From: Acidobacteriota bacterium
GTDB lineage: Bacteria > Acidobacteriota > Terriglobia > Bryobacterales > Bryobacteraceae
Assembly: GCA_026393985.1 (NCBI GenBank)
Contig: JAPKZB010000015.1
Coordinates: 78,960-142,959 of the forward strand
Reading direction: 5' to 3'
Length of the DNA stretch: 64,000 nt
Below the pieces are notes generated by a model. The model was not told the origin of the DNA. It did no database searches and saw nothing but the letters and a program-made list of their open reading frames with translations. Numbering within the stretch: position 1 is the stretch's first letter; every line of letters begins with the position of its first letter. Of this stretch, positions 8,262-17,470 are shown in pieces. The position numbers were made by a program, and so were the translations under genes.

Positions 8262-9077
8262 TTGCAAGGCAAACGTATTCTCATCACAGGAGCAGGCCGC
8301 GGCATCGGCAAGCGGCTCGCCATCGGCCTCGCCGCCAAAGGCGCCATCGTCGGACTGCTCGCCCGCACCAAAGCCGAAATCGACCTCGCCCACCTCGAAA
8401 TTCAACACGCCGGCGGCGTCGCCCTCCGGCTCCCCGGTGATGTCCGCGAACTCGACCGCATGATCATGGCGGCCGAACGCATGCGCGCCAGCTTCGGCGG
8501 AACCGATATCCTCATCTGCGCCGCCGGCGTCCAGGGGCCCATCGGCCTCATGCACGATGCCGATACCCGCGCCTGGCGCGAAACCTTCGAAACCAACATG
8601 TTCGGCGTCATGCACGCCTGCCGGGCCGTCCTGCCCGAGATGGTCGCCCGCCGCGCCGGCAAAATCATCGTCGTCTCCGGCGGCGGCTCCCTCACCCCGC
8701 GTCCCCACTTCTCGGCCTACGCCGCCTCGAAAGCCGCCGTCGTCCGGTTTGTCGAAACCATCGCCGCCGAATACGCCGAACATAACGTGCAGGCTAACTG
8801 CCTCGCCCCCGGCGGCACTTACACGAACATGACGGACGAAATCCTCACCGCCGGCGAACAACGCGCCGGCTGGAAGGAGATCGAAGACGCCCGCCAGGTT
8901 CGCATGACGGGCGGCGTTCCGCTCGAAAAACAGCTGCAATTGGCCGTTTTTCTCGCTAGTGAAGAGTCCAATCACGTCTCCGGCAAGTTACTCCGCTACG
9001 ACGATGACTGGAAGAAACTGGCCCGTGGCTCTGTAAGTCCCGAGTTATACACCTTACGGCGCATCACCAAGAGCTGA
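8262..9077 (+). CDS. short-chain dehydrogenase/reductase (SDR) family oxidoreductase
   Basis: A 271-residue classical SDR. The Rossmann motif is GAGRGIG (residues 10-16), NNAG is replaced by CAAG (86-89), and the catalytic set is Ser139/143 with Tyr153-x3-Lys157 (YAASK). The LAPGG block near residue 185 fits the cofactor loop. The residue after the second beta strand (LARTKAE) suggests NADP preference, an inference. TTG 8262 is taken as the start because the glycine motif sits at the expected distance. The substrate is unknown; neighbours do not suggest a pathway. Confidence 0.88.
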   Translation: MQGKRILITGAGRGIGKRLAIGLAAKGAIVGLLARTKAEIDLAHLEIQHAGGVALRLPGDVRELDRMIMAAERMRASFGGTDILICAAGVQGPIGLMHDADTRAWRETFETNMFGVMHACRAVLPEMVARRAGKIIVVSGGGSLTPRPHFSAYAASKAAVVRFVETIAAEYAEHNVQANCLAPGGTYTNMTDEILTAGEQRAGWKEIEDARQVRMTGGVPLEKQLQLAVFLASEESNHVSGKLLRYDDDWKKLARGSVSPELYTLRRITKS

Positions 9078-9080
9078 GCG

Positions 9081-9782
9081 TCATGGCAGCGGCGCCGCGC
9101 TCTGCTCCGGCGTCGTCACGCCCGGCGGCAGCTCAAGAATCCGGATATTCCGGAAGTGAATCTTCGCCCCCTCGCTCTCAAGGCACAAATAGCCTTTCTT
9201 TTGCGACGATTTCGCAATCCCGTTCACAAACTTGCCATTGATCGCCAGCTTAATCACCCCGTCAACGGCCACTACGTCATAAGTATTCCACTGCCCCCGC
9301 GGCAGGCAACGCATCTCCACCGACCGGCTCCGCGCTGCCCGCGGATTGTCCGCCACCGTCGTCACCCCGCCCACCCCAAACAACTCTCCGCTTACGTACG
9401 AATCGGTCGGCATCACTCCATCGCGCATATTCAGCTTCGGCCAATCGAGCTCGAGCATCTGCACCTCCACCCCGTCCGGCAGCCGGTTCTTCTCGCCCGG
9501 CCGAGCCCCGCTCCACACAAATACCCCGCTGTTGCCGCCCGGTTCGGTATGCATCCATTCAATGTGCAGAATGAAGTTCTCATACATCCGGTCGCTCCGC
9601 ATCACCCCAATCGGCTTCCCCTTACAGATCAGCTCCCCATGCTCCACCGACCACGTATCCGGGTCCGTATTCACATTCACCCAGCCCGTCAGATCCTTCC
9701 CGTTGAAGAGGTCCCGGAATGCCAATGGAGGATCCGCGGCCCTGCCCAGAGCCGCAAAAAGAAGTACCGTGAGAAATTTCAT
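9081..9782 (-). CDS. secreted DUF1080 (3-keto-disaccharide hydrolase-like) protein
   Basis: A 233-residue exported protein. A short signal peptide ([15 protein letters not shown]) is followed by the DUF1080 lectin-like jelly roll: [15 protein letters not shown], the [12 protein letters not shown] strand, [19 protein letters not shown] and [11 protein letters not shown], then the C-terminal [15 protein letters not shown]1080 proteins are abundant in acidobacteria and planctomycetes and some hydrolyse 3-keto-glycosides. Length fits a single-domain member. It is transcribed divergently from the next gene, with only 21 bases between start codons. Confidence 0.9.
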   Translation of the reverse strand: MKFLTVLLFAALGRAADPPLAFRDLFNGKDLTGWVNVNTDPDTWSVEHGELICKGKPIGVMRSDRMYENFILHIEWMHTEPGGNSGVFVWSGARPGEKNRLPDGVEVQMLELDWPKLNMRDGVMPTDSYVSGELFGVGGVTTVADNPRAARSRSVEMRCLPRGQWNTYDVVAVDGVIKLAINGKFVNGIAKSSQKKGYLCLESEGAKIHFRNIRILELPPGVTTPEQSAAPLP

Positions 9783-9803
9783 TTTTACCTACGATAATAG
9801 GTC

Positions 9804-10844
9804 ATGCGGCGTTTGGCTACCCTCCTGTCCGTTCTCTTCCTGCTCTGTCTTCCGGCCCGCACCCTCAACCGCGCCGAATTCGCCTCTCTCATCGCCCAAC
9901 TCTCCGAGCCCGAAGGCTACTTCGACACCGACAACCTCATCTCGAACGAGTCCACCTTCCTCACTGTCGCCGGCCACCTCCGCACCCTCCCCCGCGGCGG
10001 CGTCTACCTCGGCGTCGGCCCCGATCAAAACTATTCCTACATCGCCCACCTCCGCCCCCAGCTCGCCTTCCTCGTCGATATCCGCCGCGGCAACCTCCTT
10101 GAACATCTCCTGTTCCGCGACCTCTTCGCCCGCTCCCGCAACCGCCTCGAATACCTCTGCCTCCTCCTCGGCCGCGCCCTTCCCCCCGACCTCGCTGCCT
10201 GGGACTCCCAACCCATCGCCGCCCTCGTCCGCTACCTCAACCAGGCCCCCCGCCAAATCCGCTCCACCACCCTCGCCGACTCCGGCCTCCCCCTCTCCCT
10301 CGCCGACCGCCAAACCATCGCCTCCTTCCACCAGCGCTTCCAGGCCGACGGTCTCGACCTCCGCTTCAACTCCCACGGCCGCGAACCGCGGCCCTACTAC
10401 CCCCGCCTCCGCGACCTCGTCCTCGCCACCGACTCCTCCGGCCAGCCCGCCAGCTACCTCGCCCGCGAAGACGACTTCCGCTACCTCCAGCAGATGCACC
10501 GCGAAAACCGCATCCTCCCCGTCACCGGCAACCTCGCCGGCGAAAAGACCCTCCGCGCCATCGCCGCCTACCTCCGCTGCGAAAAACTCTCCGTCTCCGC
10601 CATCTACACCTCCAACGTCGAACAGTACCTCTCCCGGGGCGGGGAACTCCCCCGCTTCGCCGCCAACCTCGAAGCCTTCCCCCGCGCCCCCGGCGCGCTC
10701 CTCATCCGCAGCGGCATGGGCCCCTACGCCCGCGGTAACAACTACAGCGACCAGCTCGTCCAGCCCCTCGACGCCCTTCTTGCCGGCTTCGCCAATGGCC
10801 GTCTCCGCACCTTCGCCGACCTCATCAACGAAAGCCGGCCCTAG
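9804..10844 (+). CDS. secreted protein of unknown function
   Basis: A 346-residue protein with a signal peptide (MRRLATLLSVLFLLCLPA). The body contains LSEPEGYFDTDNLISNE, GGVYLGVGPDQNYSYIAHL, AFLVDIRRGNLLEHLLFRDL and a late IYTSNVEQYL segment. This looks like a conserved family in which the glycine-rich VGPDQNYSY block could bind a nucleotide-like ligand, and the overall pattern is reminiscent of SAM-methyltransferase folds, but no family was firmly recognised. It is extremely C-rich at third codon positions. Its stop codon lies inside the first copy of a 23-base tandem repeat that fills the space to the convergent PPK2 gene. Confidence 0.75.
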   Translation: MRRLATLLSVLFLLCLPARTLNRAEFASLIAQLSEPEGYFDTDNLISNESTFLTVAGHLRTLPRGGVYLGVGPDQNYSYIAHLRPQLAFLVDIRRGNLLEHLLFRDLFARSRNRLEYLCLLLGRALPPDLAAWDSQPIAALVRYLNQAPRQIRSTTLADSGLPLSLADRQTIASFHQRFQADGLDLRFNSHGREPRPYYPRLRDLVLATDSSGQPASYLAREDDFRYLQQMHRENRILPVTGNLAGEKTLRAIAAYLRCEKLSVSAIYTSNVEQYLSRGGELPRFAANLEAFPRAPGALLIRSGMGPYARGNNYSDQLVQPLDALLAGFANGRLRTFADLINESRP

Positions 10845-10921
10845 CCGTCCAGGAAAGCCGGCCCTAGCCGTCCAGGAAAGCCGGCCCTAGCCGTCCAGGA
10901 AAGCCGGCCCTAGCCGTCCAG
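10831..10921. repeat. four tandem copies of a 23-base unit between two convergent genes
   Basis: The unit aaagccggccctagccgtccagg occurs at 10831-10853, 10854-10876, 10877-10899 and (last base changed) 10900-10921. Each unit contains CTAG, which gives a TAG stop on both strands. The first copy supplies the stop of the upstream plus-strand gene and the last supplies the stop of PPK2 on the minus strand. Each unit also has a short CGGC-CCTA-GCCG hairpin. Confidence 0.97.
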
Positions 10922-11971
10922 CGTCAACCCGCCCCGCATCTCCCCCCGCTCGTAAACCAGATTCGCCCGGCCCACCAGCAGCGTGTCCAGCCGCCCAATC
11001 GCCCGGACGTCTTTGTTGTGGTACGGCAACTGATGCAGCACATACCGCATGGCATGAATGCGCGCCCGCTTCTTGCAGTCGGACTTAATCACCGTCCACG
11101 GCGCCTCTTCCGTGTCCGTGTAGAAGAACATCGCTTCTTTGGCCTTGGTGTACTCCTCCCACTTGCCGAGCGACGCCAGATCAATCGGCGACAGCTTCCA
11201 CTGCTTCAACGGATGCGTCTCGCGCTCCTTGAAGCGCCGCCGCTGCTCCTCCTGGCTCACCGAAAACCAGAGCTTGAACAAATGGATCCCGCTCCGCACC
11301 AGGTTGCGCTCAAACTCCGGCGCCTGCCGCATGAACTCATTGTACTCCTGGTCTGTACAAAAGCCCATCACCCGCTCCACCCCCGCCCGGTTGTACCAAG
11401 ACCGGTCAAACAGTACAATCTCGCCCGCCGTCGGCAGCTGTGCTATATAGCGCTGCAGATACCACTGTCCCTGCTCAATCTCGCTCGGCTTCGACAACGC
11501 CACCACCCGCGCGCCGCGCGGATTCAAGTGCTCCATGAACCGCCGGATCGTGCCCCCCTTGCCGGCCGCATCGCGCCCTTCAAACAGAATCACCACCCGC
11601 TGCCCGGTCGCCTTCACCCACGCCTGCAACTTCAGCAACTCCACCTGCACGTGATACTTGTACCGCTCGTAGTTCCGCCGCGACATCCGGTTCTTGTACG
11701 GATACGCCCCGTCGAGCCAATCCTCGGCCAACTCATCGTCCGGGTCCGTTTCGGCCGCCGTTTCGGTCTCGGTTCGCCGCCGCAGCGCCCGCCGCAGGTT
11801 CTCCACCTCATCGGGCGAAGCGCCCGCGAGAATCGCGTCAATCTGGTCCTGCCGCGCCGTCGCGGCAATGTCTTCCATGACGGCGCTCTGGGCCTCTTCA
11901 ACCGAGGCGATCGCTTCATGAATCGTTTCCGCCGCCGCGCTCGGGCGTTTCCGGGGAGTTCTGGTGGCCAT
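10910..11971 (-). CDS. ppk2: polyphosphate kinase 2
   Basis: A 353-residue PPK2, using polyphosphate to phosphorylate nucleoside mono- or diphosphates. The single catalytic domain is intact: Walker A in FEGRDAAGKGGTIRR, the lid/Walker B region LFDRSWYNRAGVERVMG, plus PLKQWKLSP and the WTVIKSDCKKRARI block. An N-terminal acidic extension of about 80 residues precedes the domain. ATG 11971 was preferred to a longer frame because residues upstream are not family-like. It follows the GH-like gene (11976-13886) with only four bases between them, so it is probably the last gene of that operon. A CHAD protein, another polyphosphate-associated family, is encoded 8 kb away. Confidence 0.93.
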   Translation of the reverse strand: MATRTPRKRPSAAAETIHEAIASVEEAQSAVMEDIAATARQDQIDAILAGASPDEVENLRRALRRRTETETAAETDPDDELAEDWLDGAYPYKNRMSRRNYERYKYHVQVELLKLQAWVKATGQRVVILFEGRDAAGKGGTIRRFMEHLNPRGARVVALSKPSEIEQGQWYLQRYIAQLPTAGEIVLFDRSWYNRAGVERVMGFCTDQEYNEFMRQAPEFERNLVRSGIHLFKLWFSVSQEEQRRRFKERETHPLKQWKLSPIDLASLGKWEEYTKAKEAMFFYTDTEEAPWTVIKSDCKKRARIHAMRYVLHQLPYHNKDVRAIGRLDTLLVGRANLVYERGEMRGGLTLDG

Positions 11972-11975
11972 GGGG

Positions 11976-13886
11976 TTACAGGACCCGCGCGCCCGTCCGG
12001 GTGTCAAAAATCAGCGAGGACTTGGGCGGGATCGTAACATCTATCTTACTCCCATTCCGCAGATGCACCCGCGCCGCCCCGCCGTCCTTGTCATGGATCA
12101 GTAACAGTCCGCCGCCCACGTGCACCGGGCGGTCGCCGTCGACGTAGATATGCGCCCCGGCCGCCCGCAGCGCCTCCCGCCACGCCCCCGAGCCCTCAAT
12201 CTGCCGGGTCTCCGCCGTCAGTTCGGCCGTAAATGCCGAACTCAGCCGCTCGCCGTCGCAATAACCCGGCTTACCCTGGAAAATCACCTTCCGGCCCTTA
12301 TCGAGTAACTCGCTACGGATCCACCGCCGCTGCCCGGCCGTCAGCAGCCACGTGTTGGCGAACACGATCACGGCATACCGCCCCAGGTCCATCTTCGGCA
12401 GGTCGGCCAGGTGGACCGTCTCAATCCCCGCCCCGCTGCGCCACGCCTCGCCCATCGTCCGGTTCACCGCAATCGGATCCGTGTACGGGTCCGTCTGCGC
12501 CGAATGCCCGGTGTAGTAGTACACCTCGGTATCATAGACAAAGAGTACATCCCCAGCCGGCTCGTACGGCCGTTCGTGGTAATTCTCCAGCAGAGCCTTC
12601 AACTGTTTGATCTCCGCCATCAGCCGCGTATCCATCCACCAGCCCGTCTGGTTCGCCGGACCAAAATCGTAGAACCACAGTCCCATGCCCCGCGTGAAGC
12701 TTTCGAGCACATTCCGCCGGATCACGGCAATATCGGCCGGCACATCGGTCAGGTTAAACGCCGTGTCCACGTTGTTCAGCCACTTCCACGATGGCGTCTG
12801 GTCCATCTCATCGAGAAACAACTTCCCATGAAAGCGAATCGACTCAATCAGCGCCCGCGTAATCCCCGATCCGCCTAAGTCCCGGTAGTTAGCCCCGTAA
12901 GCCTGCGGCGCGCTCAGATAGTCTACCTCTTCCGCCGCCAGTACTTTCTGCAAGCTCAGGTGTCCGCCCGTGGCCTGCCGCGCGAACATTGAAAAGAAGT
13001 AGCCATAGAAAGTGCCCGTGAGTATCGGTCGCGGCCAGTTTTTCTTCACCACCCCGCAGAAGTGAACAATCAGATCAGCTACTAAGTCCTGCTGGCACCG
13101 GTAGTAAGCCATCACGCGCTGCCGCTTGGCCGGATCCCGGAAGTAGCCGTCGTCTACCGCCGCCCGCTCGGCCATGGTTGGCGCCGGCCCGCCGAACTGC
13201 TTCCGCATCGGTGCGCTGTCGTCGGGTTCGTTTCGCATAAAGCCCCACTGGTGCCACTCCCCGTACACCCCGCAGCAGACATGCACTCCCGCCAGCGCCG
13301 CCCCCTCGGGCGTCTTCGCCAGGCCCAGCAGCAGTTCCGTGGTCTTGGCCGTCGCCATCGCCTTCCAATGCTCGCTCGCCAGGCTCACCCGCGGCGTCCG
13401 CCGCAGGTCGTCCATCAGAATCCGCACCGGTGTCGTCCGCTCGATCTTCTCAAGATCGCCGTTCACGTATCGCACCAGCTCCTCGGGATGCTGCTCGGCC
13501 CACCATCCCGGCGCGTTCAAATGCCACCGGAGCACAATCGCCGCCTCCGGGCAGGCATCGAGCACCCCGCGCAGATGCCGCCGCACCAGCGCCAGATCGA
13601 GCGCTCCCTCCTTCGGCCACACCAGCTCTAAAAACAGATCAATCTGATACAGCCGGAAGCCCGCCGCCGCGAACGCCCGCAGGTTCCGCTGCGGCTCCTC
13701 CTCCCACGTCCACCGCCCCCCGGGGCAGTCCGTCAACGCGTAGAAACACGCGTAAGTCGGCTTGCCGTTCACAAACAACGTCGGCTTGTTGTTCCATGGC
13801 CCCACCCGGGCCTCCACCGGTCTCCCCTCCGCCGCCGTCAGCACCGACAACGAACAGGCCTGCAAAAACGCGCGCCGATCAAGCAT
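11976..13886 (-). CDS. secreted glycoside-hydrolase-like protein (TIM-barrel, beta-galactosidase-like)
   Basis: A 636-residue protein starting at ATG 13886 with a Tat-like leader (LDRRAFLQACSLSVLTAA). A long stretch of TIM-barrel character follows: FRLYQIDLFLELVWP, AIVLRWHLNAPGWWAEQHPE, CCGVYGEWHQWGF (candidate acid/base Glu) and GKLFLDEMDQTPSW (candidate nucleophile Glu). The C-terminal third contains a glutamine-amidotransferase-like trimerisation segment (YAVIVFANTWLL) and a final beta domain, as in GH42-type enzymes. Family assignment is an inference. Its start overlaps the Hsp70 gene stop by eight bases, and the enolase-family gene is next upstream, giving a three- to four-gene unit. Confidence 0.72.
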   Translation of the reverse strand: MLDRRAFLQACSLSVLTAAEGRPVEARVGPWNNKPTLFVNGKPTYACFYALTDCPGGRWTWEEEPQRNLRAFAAAGFRLYQIDLFLELVWPKEGALDLALVRRHLRGVLDACPEAAIVLRWHLNAPGWWAEQHPEELVRYVNGDLEKIERTTPVRILMDDLRRTPRVSLASEHWKAMATAKTTELLLGLAKTPEGAALAGVHVCCGVYGEWHQWGFMRNEPDDSAPMRKQFGGPAPTMAERAAVDDGYFRDPAKRQRVMAYYRCQQDLVADLIVHFCGVVKKNWPRPILTGTFYGYFFSMFARQATGGHLSLQKVLAAEEVDYLSAPQAYGANYRDLGGSGITRALIESIRFHGKLFLDEMDQTPSWKWLNNVDTAFNLTDVPADIAVIRRNVLESFTRGMGLWFYDFGPANQTGWWMDTRLMAEIKQLKALLENYHERPYEPAGDVLFVYDTEVYYYTGHSAQTDPYTDPIAVNRTMGEAWRSGAGIETVHLADLPKMDLGRYAVIVFANTWLLTAGQRRWIRSELLDKGRKVIFQGKPGYCDGERLSSAFTAELTAETRQIEGSGAWREALRAAGAHIYVDGDRPVHVGGGLLLIHDKDGGAARVHLRNGSKIDVTIPPKSSLIFDTRTGARVL

Positions 13887-15105
13887 ACGCCGTACCCTCG
13901 CCTCCCAACGCCAACCCATGCGCAATCGAAGTAAATTCACTGCCGGACTCAATTCGCTCGGCGCCAAACCGCTCAGCGAAAATCCGCCGCACCGCCGGCA
14001 CAAACGATGTCCCGCCTGTCAAGAACACCCGGTCTACCCGCCTCGCGCCCAACCGGTCCACGCACGCCGCAATCGCCGCCAAATCCCCGGCAATCCACTC
14101 TTCAAAATCTGCTCGCCGCACCGTTGTGCCAATGTCGACGCTCCCTTCAGAAAACCGGAACGCGGCCGTCTCGGCCCCGGAAAGTTCCCGTTTGGTCCGC
14201 TGCACCGCCTGATGCAGCCGGTAGCCCAAATCCTCGTTCACCAGGTCATACAACGCCTGCAGCTTCTCCGGCGCGTCACTCTGCGCGGGCAGCGTCTTCA
14301 GCAGATGCAGGGTCTCTTTGGTCCGCAAAAACGACAGATAATGCCAGCGTTCCAGGTGCGAGTACAGCCATACCGGCACTGGCAACCGCTTCCCCACCGG
14401 GTCGAGCGAACTCCCCAACCCCAGCTCCGGCGAAACCAGGTGCCGGATCAGCCGCGCGTCGAACGTATCGCCGGCCAGCCCCACCCCGTCGTTGCCCAAC
14501 AGTTCCCGGCCCCCGGGCCCCACCCGTAGCAGCGAAAAGTCGCTCGTGCCGCCGCCGAAGTCCCCCACCAGCAGCACCTCGTCCTGCCGCAACCGCGCCG
14601 CGTAAAACGCCGCCGCCGCCACCGGCTCCATCTCGAACTCCACGTGCGAAAACCCGGCCAGCGTAAACGCCTGCCGCAGCCGCTCAACGGCATAAGCATC
14701 GTCGGCCTCCGTCTCCGCGCCCACGAACCGCACCGGCCGCCCCACCCGCGCCTCCCGCACCTCGCAGCCGAACTGCCGCTCGGCCTCCGTCCGCAGGTCC
14801 CGCAGCAGAATCGCAATCAGCTCTTCAATTGTGTAGTGCCGCCCCAGCACCTCGGTCGACCGCAGGCTCCGGCTCGCCAGAAACGACTTCAGCGATTGAA
14901 TCAGCCGCCCCTTGGCATCCGCGTCCAGATACTGCGTAATCGCCGCCGGCCCCGTCCACCACTGCGCCCGCGCCGCCTTCGGCGCCTCGGCGTACAGGAT
15001 GGACCGGTAAGACTCCGATCCATCCGCAAACCGCACCATCTTTACCTCGCCCTCTACCGCCACCGCGATCGAGCTGTTCGTCGTGCCGAAATCGAGGCCC
15101 ACCAT
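13879..15105 (-). CDS. Hsp70-family ATPase-only protein (YegD-like)
   Basis: A 408-residue protein with the actin/Hsp70 nucleotide-binding fold: VGLDFGTTNSSIAVA at the N-terminus (phosphate 1), VGDFGGGTSDFSLL (phosphate 2) and DRVFLTGGTSFVPAVRRIF (adenosine motif). The family EPVAAA motif is present. The protein ends after the ATPase domain, so the substrate-binding domain and lid of DnaK are lacking, as in E. coli YegD. Its role is unknown. It is tightly coupled: the enolase gene stop overlaps its ATG (TAATG), and its own stop overlaps the GH-like gene start. Confidence 0.87.
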   Translation of the reverse strand: MVGLDFGTTNSSIAVAVEGEVKMVRFADGSESYRSILYAEAPKAARAQWWTGPAAITQYLDADAKGRLIQSLKSFLASRSLRSTEVLGRHYTIEELIAILLRDLRTEAERQFGCEVREARVGRPVRFVGAETEADDAYAVERLRQAFTLAGFSHVEFEMEPVAAAAFYAARLRQDEVLLVGDFGGGTSDFSLLRVGPGGRELLGNDGVGLAGDTFDARLIRHLVSPELGLGSSLDPVGKRLPVPVWLYSHLERWHYLSFLRTKETLHLLKTLPAQSDAPEKLQALYDLVNEDLGYRLHQAVQRTKRELSGAETAAFRFSEGSVDIGTTVRRADFEEWIAGDLAAIAACVDRLGARRVDRVFLTGGTSFVPAVRRIFAERFGAERIESGSEFTSIAHGLALGGEGTAYA

Positions 15106-16238
15106 TAGCGGGTTAACTTCACACCCTGCGACAGCTTCTCAATGCCGTCCGGATTCCACGCAAAGCCATACCCGGGGCCGTCCGGCACCTGAATGTATCC
15201 CTCGCTATCAAGCACCGGCCGCGTCAAAAACACCTCGTCCAAATAAGGCTCCGGCGTCAGATACTCCACCCACCGCGCATTGCCCGCCGCCGCCGTCAGG
15301 TGCAGATCCGCCGCCAGCCCCACGCCCGTGTTCCACCCGTGCGGCACCACCAGAATGTTATGGTCGTCGGCGTACTGGCCAATCCGGTGCTGCTCGGTCA
15401 ACCCGCCTACTTTCGTCACGTCCGGCTGCAGATAATCCACCGCCCGGCGCTCAATCCACGGCAGAAACGCCTGCCGCCGCGTCAATACCTCACCCCCCGC
15501 AATCGGCACCCGGCCGTGCCGCGTCAGCTCTATGTAGCCCTCAATATCGTCCGGCCGCAGCGGCTCTTCAAACCACGCTACGTCGTAATCGGCCAGCATC
15601 TCCGCCGTCCGTAGCGCCCACTTGTAGCCATGCGGCCACAACGCATCCGACCCGCCCGCGTCCACCATCAATTCGCAGTCCTCGCCAATCGCCGCCCGCG
15701 ACTCCCTGACAATCGCCTCGTCCACCCGCGGGTTCCGCCGGCCAAACGGTCCCCAGCCGATCTTGAACGCCCGGAAGCCCCGCGCGTAGGCTGCCTCGAG
15801 CTTGGCCCGCATCAACTCCGGCTCCTCCATCAGCATCGACGCATACGGCTTCACCAGGCTCCGCAGCTTCCCGCCCAGCAGCCGGTGAATCGGCTGCCCC
15901 GTCACCTGCCCCAGCAGGTCCCACAGCGCCATGTCGATGCCCGAAATGGCGTGCGTCACGCTCCCGCCCCGCCCCTGCCAGAAGGTGTTCTGGTGAAGGA
16001 TCTCGGTGGTCGCCGCCGGGTCGATCGCCGAAGCGCCTTCGTACAGCGGCCGCAACAGATCGAGCGCTGCCTGCACCAGGCCAGCCGACGTATAAACGCT
16101 GCCCAGCGCCGTCAGGCCCGTGTCGGTCACCACCTCCACCAGCGTCCGCGTCTGCTCAAGGTCAGAAAAGCGCGACGGCCAGTCCACATAGGCCTTGCCG
16201 CAGAGCGGAATCGCCCGAATCTGTTGAATACGATGCAT
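15105..16238 (-). CDS. enolase superfamily (mandelate racemase/muconate lactonizing type) enzyme
   Basis: A 377-residue protein with the MR/MLE architecture. Base and metal ligands are recognisable: AFKIGWGPFGRRNP, VDAGGSD (first acidic ligand), WFEEPLRPDD (second), AGGEVLTRRQ (third) and the catalytic-His context VVPHGWNTG. SGIDMALWDLLGQVTGQPI is the conserved link between domains. The set suggests an acid-sugar dehydratase or racemase; substrate not predictable. ATG 16238 is preferred over TTG 16241 because AGGAGA lies seven bases upstream. It heads the operon with the short Hsp70 and the GH-like protein. Confidence 0.88.
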   Translation of the reverse strand: MHRIQQIRAIPLCGKAYVDWPSRFSDLEQTRTLVEVVTDTGLTALGSVYTSAGLVQAALDLLRPLYEGASAIDPAATTEILHQNTFWQGRGGSVTHAISGIDMALWDLLGQVTGQPIHRLLGGKLRSLVKPYASMLMEEPELMRAKLEAAYARGFRAFKIGWGPFGRRNPRVDEAIVRESRAAIGEDCELMVDAGGSDALWPHGYKWALRTAEMLADYDVAWFEEPLRPDDIEGYIELTRHGRVPIAGGEVLTRRQAFLPWIERRAVDYLQPDVTKVGGLTEQHRIGQYADDHNILVVPHGWNTGVGLAADLHLTAAAGNARWVEYLTPEPYLDEVFLTRPVLDSEGYIQVPDGPGYGFAWNPDGIEKLSQGVKLTR

Positions 16239-16301
16239 CAATCTGTCTCCTGAGACGTGAATCTGGCCGCGGATCGGAACCCGGAACGCGCTCTCTCTAT
16301 C

Positions 16302-17423
16302 CTACCGGGATCGGGTGGGCGCCTTCACGATCACCAACTCCACGGAGTCAGCCTGCGTCTCGACGCGCCCCTCCGCGCCGGTCCACTGCACACTGCCGTG
16401 CACCTCCACCCCAGCCGCCATCGGGCTACCGCACGCCGACGGTGACGGTGCACTTCGGGGGCGTCGGCGCGAGGCGCAGAACGAGGCCCCGCTTCACCCG
16501 GTTCATTCCCAATTCCAATCGCAGCGTCGAGTAGGGTTCCTCGTCGCCCGCCGGTCTCGCCCGGCGGAAAGTTGTTCAGAGTGAAGTCGCCTTTATCGTT
16601 GGCGGTCATGCTGTCGTTGTGCATCCGCCGAACTGATTTGGCGTACCATCGGACCGCACCAGGTGCCCCGCGATCCTCTCAGCCGCAGACATCGCAACCG
16701 GGCCGTATCCGCAGCCGTGAGTTCTCACTGCGAACTCGGGTATCCCCCCGCTACTCCGGGAGCCAGGCGCCTGGGCATTCACCGAATACTCGCCCGGTTC
16801 GACGTCCTCTCTCGCATACTCACCGTTCCTATCCGTTTTCGCCACCCAACTCTTCGACCGCCCATGCTCGACCGCCCATGCATGTGAACCGTCGCTCCCG
16901 CCAGCGGGGGCCAATAATCGCGCACCCGCCAGTTTGCCGCACCAATCGATACCCTGCCATACATCCAGCGGCGCTGCGTACCCGCCCGGATGGCGCGCGC
17001 GTAGGCCCAGTCCTCCTCGGGTACCCGGAAATGCGCCCAACTGTACAAGCAACCCCACGTTCGCACTCGCAGGCCCGGCGGCCAATGCCGCTTGACCTGC
17101 CACCACCACCGCAAGCGGTCCCACGACCAGCCAAGCGGACCATAGTCCTTCCATGCCTCTGCGGTCAACAGATAGGACTCGCCCATCCGAAACCTGACCC
17201 AGGAGTCGTGATCGACAATCACCTCTGTCGTTACCGCCGGCAATCCCCGAAAGTTCTCCTTCACCGCGAACCGCGACCACCCTCCCAGCCCCTTTGACGG
17301 CTGCTCCACCGTCCCCGAAAACAGAATCAAGTCCTCATCTAGCCGCTGACGAAGCGGCGCAAGGACCTGCGGACCGCAACCCATCCCCCATCCCGGCCCC
17401 GCCGTCCCCAAATCCCGCGCCAA
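16302..17423 (-). pseudogene. frameshifted gene for a carboxypeptidase-regulatory-domain secreted protein
   Basis: On the minus strand, protein-like sequence continues through all three frames. Part 1 (17423 to about 16870) holds DEDLILFSGTVEQPS, SRFAVKENFRGLPA, AYARAIRAG and GATVHMHGRS. Part 2 resumes after a 14-base tandem duplication as SKSWVAKTDRNGEYAREDVE, a carboxypeptidase-regulatory domain. A further shift near 16620 leads to ANDKGDFTLNNFPPGE, another near 16560 to STLRLELGMNRVKRGL, and a last segment ends SVELVIVKAPTRSR at 16302. The pattern resembles a secreted family common in Solibacter-type genomes (N-terminal Cys-Gly-Pro, then repeat regulatory domains). The signal peptide is also missing. 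At least three frame breaks are needed, so it is not expected to make a full protein. Confidence 0.75.
16855..16882. repeat. 14-base tandem duplication that breaks the reading frame
   Basis: cgaccgcccatgct (16855-16868) is followed directly by cgaccgcccatgca (16869-16882). Removing one copy joins GATVHMHGRS to SKSWVAKTDRNGEY in one frame on the minus strand, so the duplication itself is the lesion. Confidence 0.9.
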
Positions 17424-17465
17424 TCCCGCGCCAATCCCGCGTCAATCCCGCGTCAATCCCGCGTC
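17411..17465. repeat. five 11-base direct repeats upstream of prfC
   Basis: Consensus aatcccgcgYc, at 17411, 17422, 17433, 17444 and 17455, without gaps. The first two copies end cc and the last three end tc. The array stops six bases before a TTGACA box. The 11-base period is one helical turn, so the same face is presented each time. Confidence 0.95.
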
Positions 17466-17470
17466 AATCT

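Noticed and set aside
10831..10921. CRISPR array
   Set aside because: The 23-base units are directly adjacent with no spacers, and no cas genes are present.
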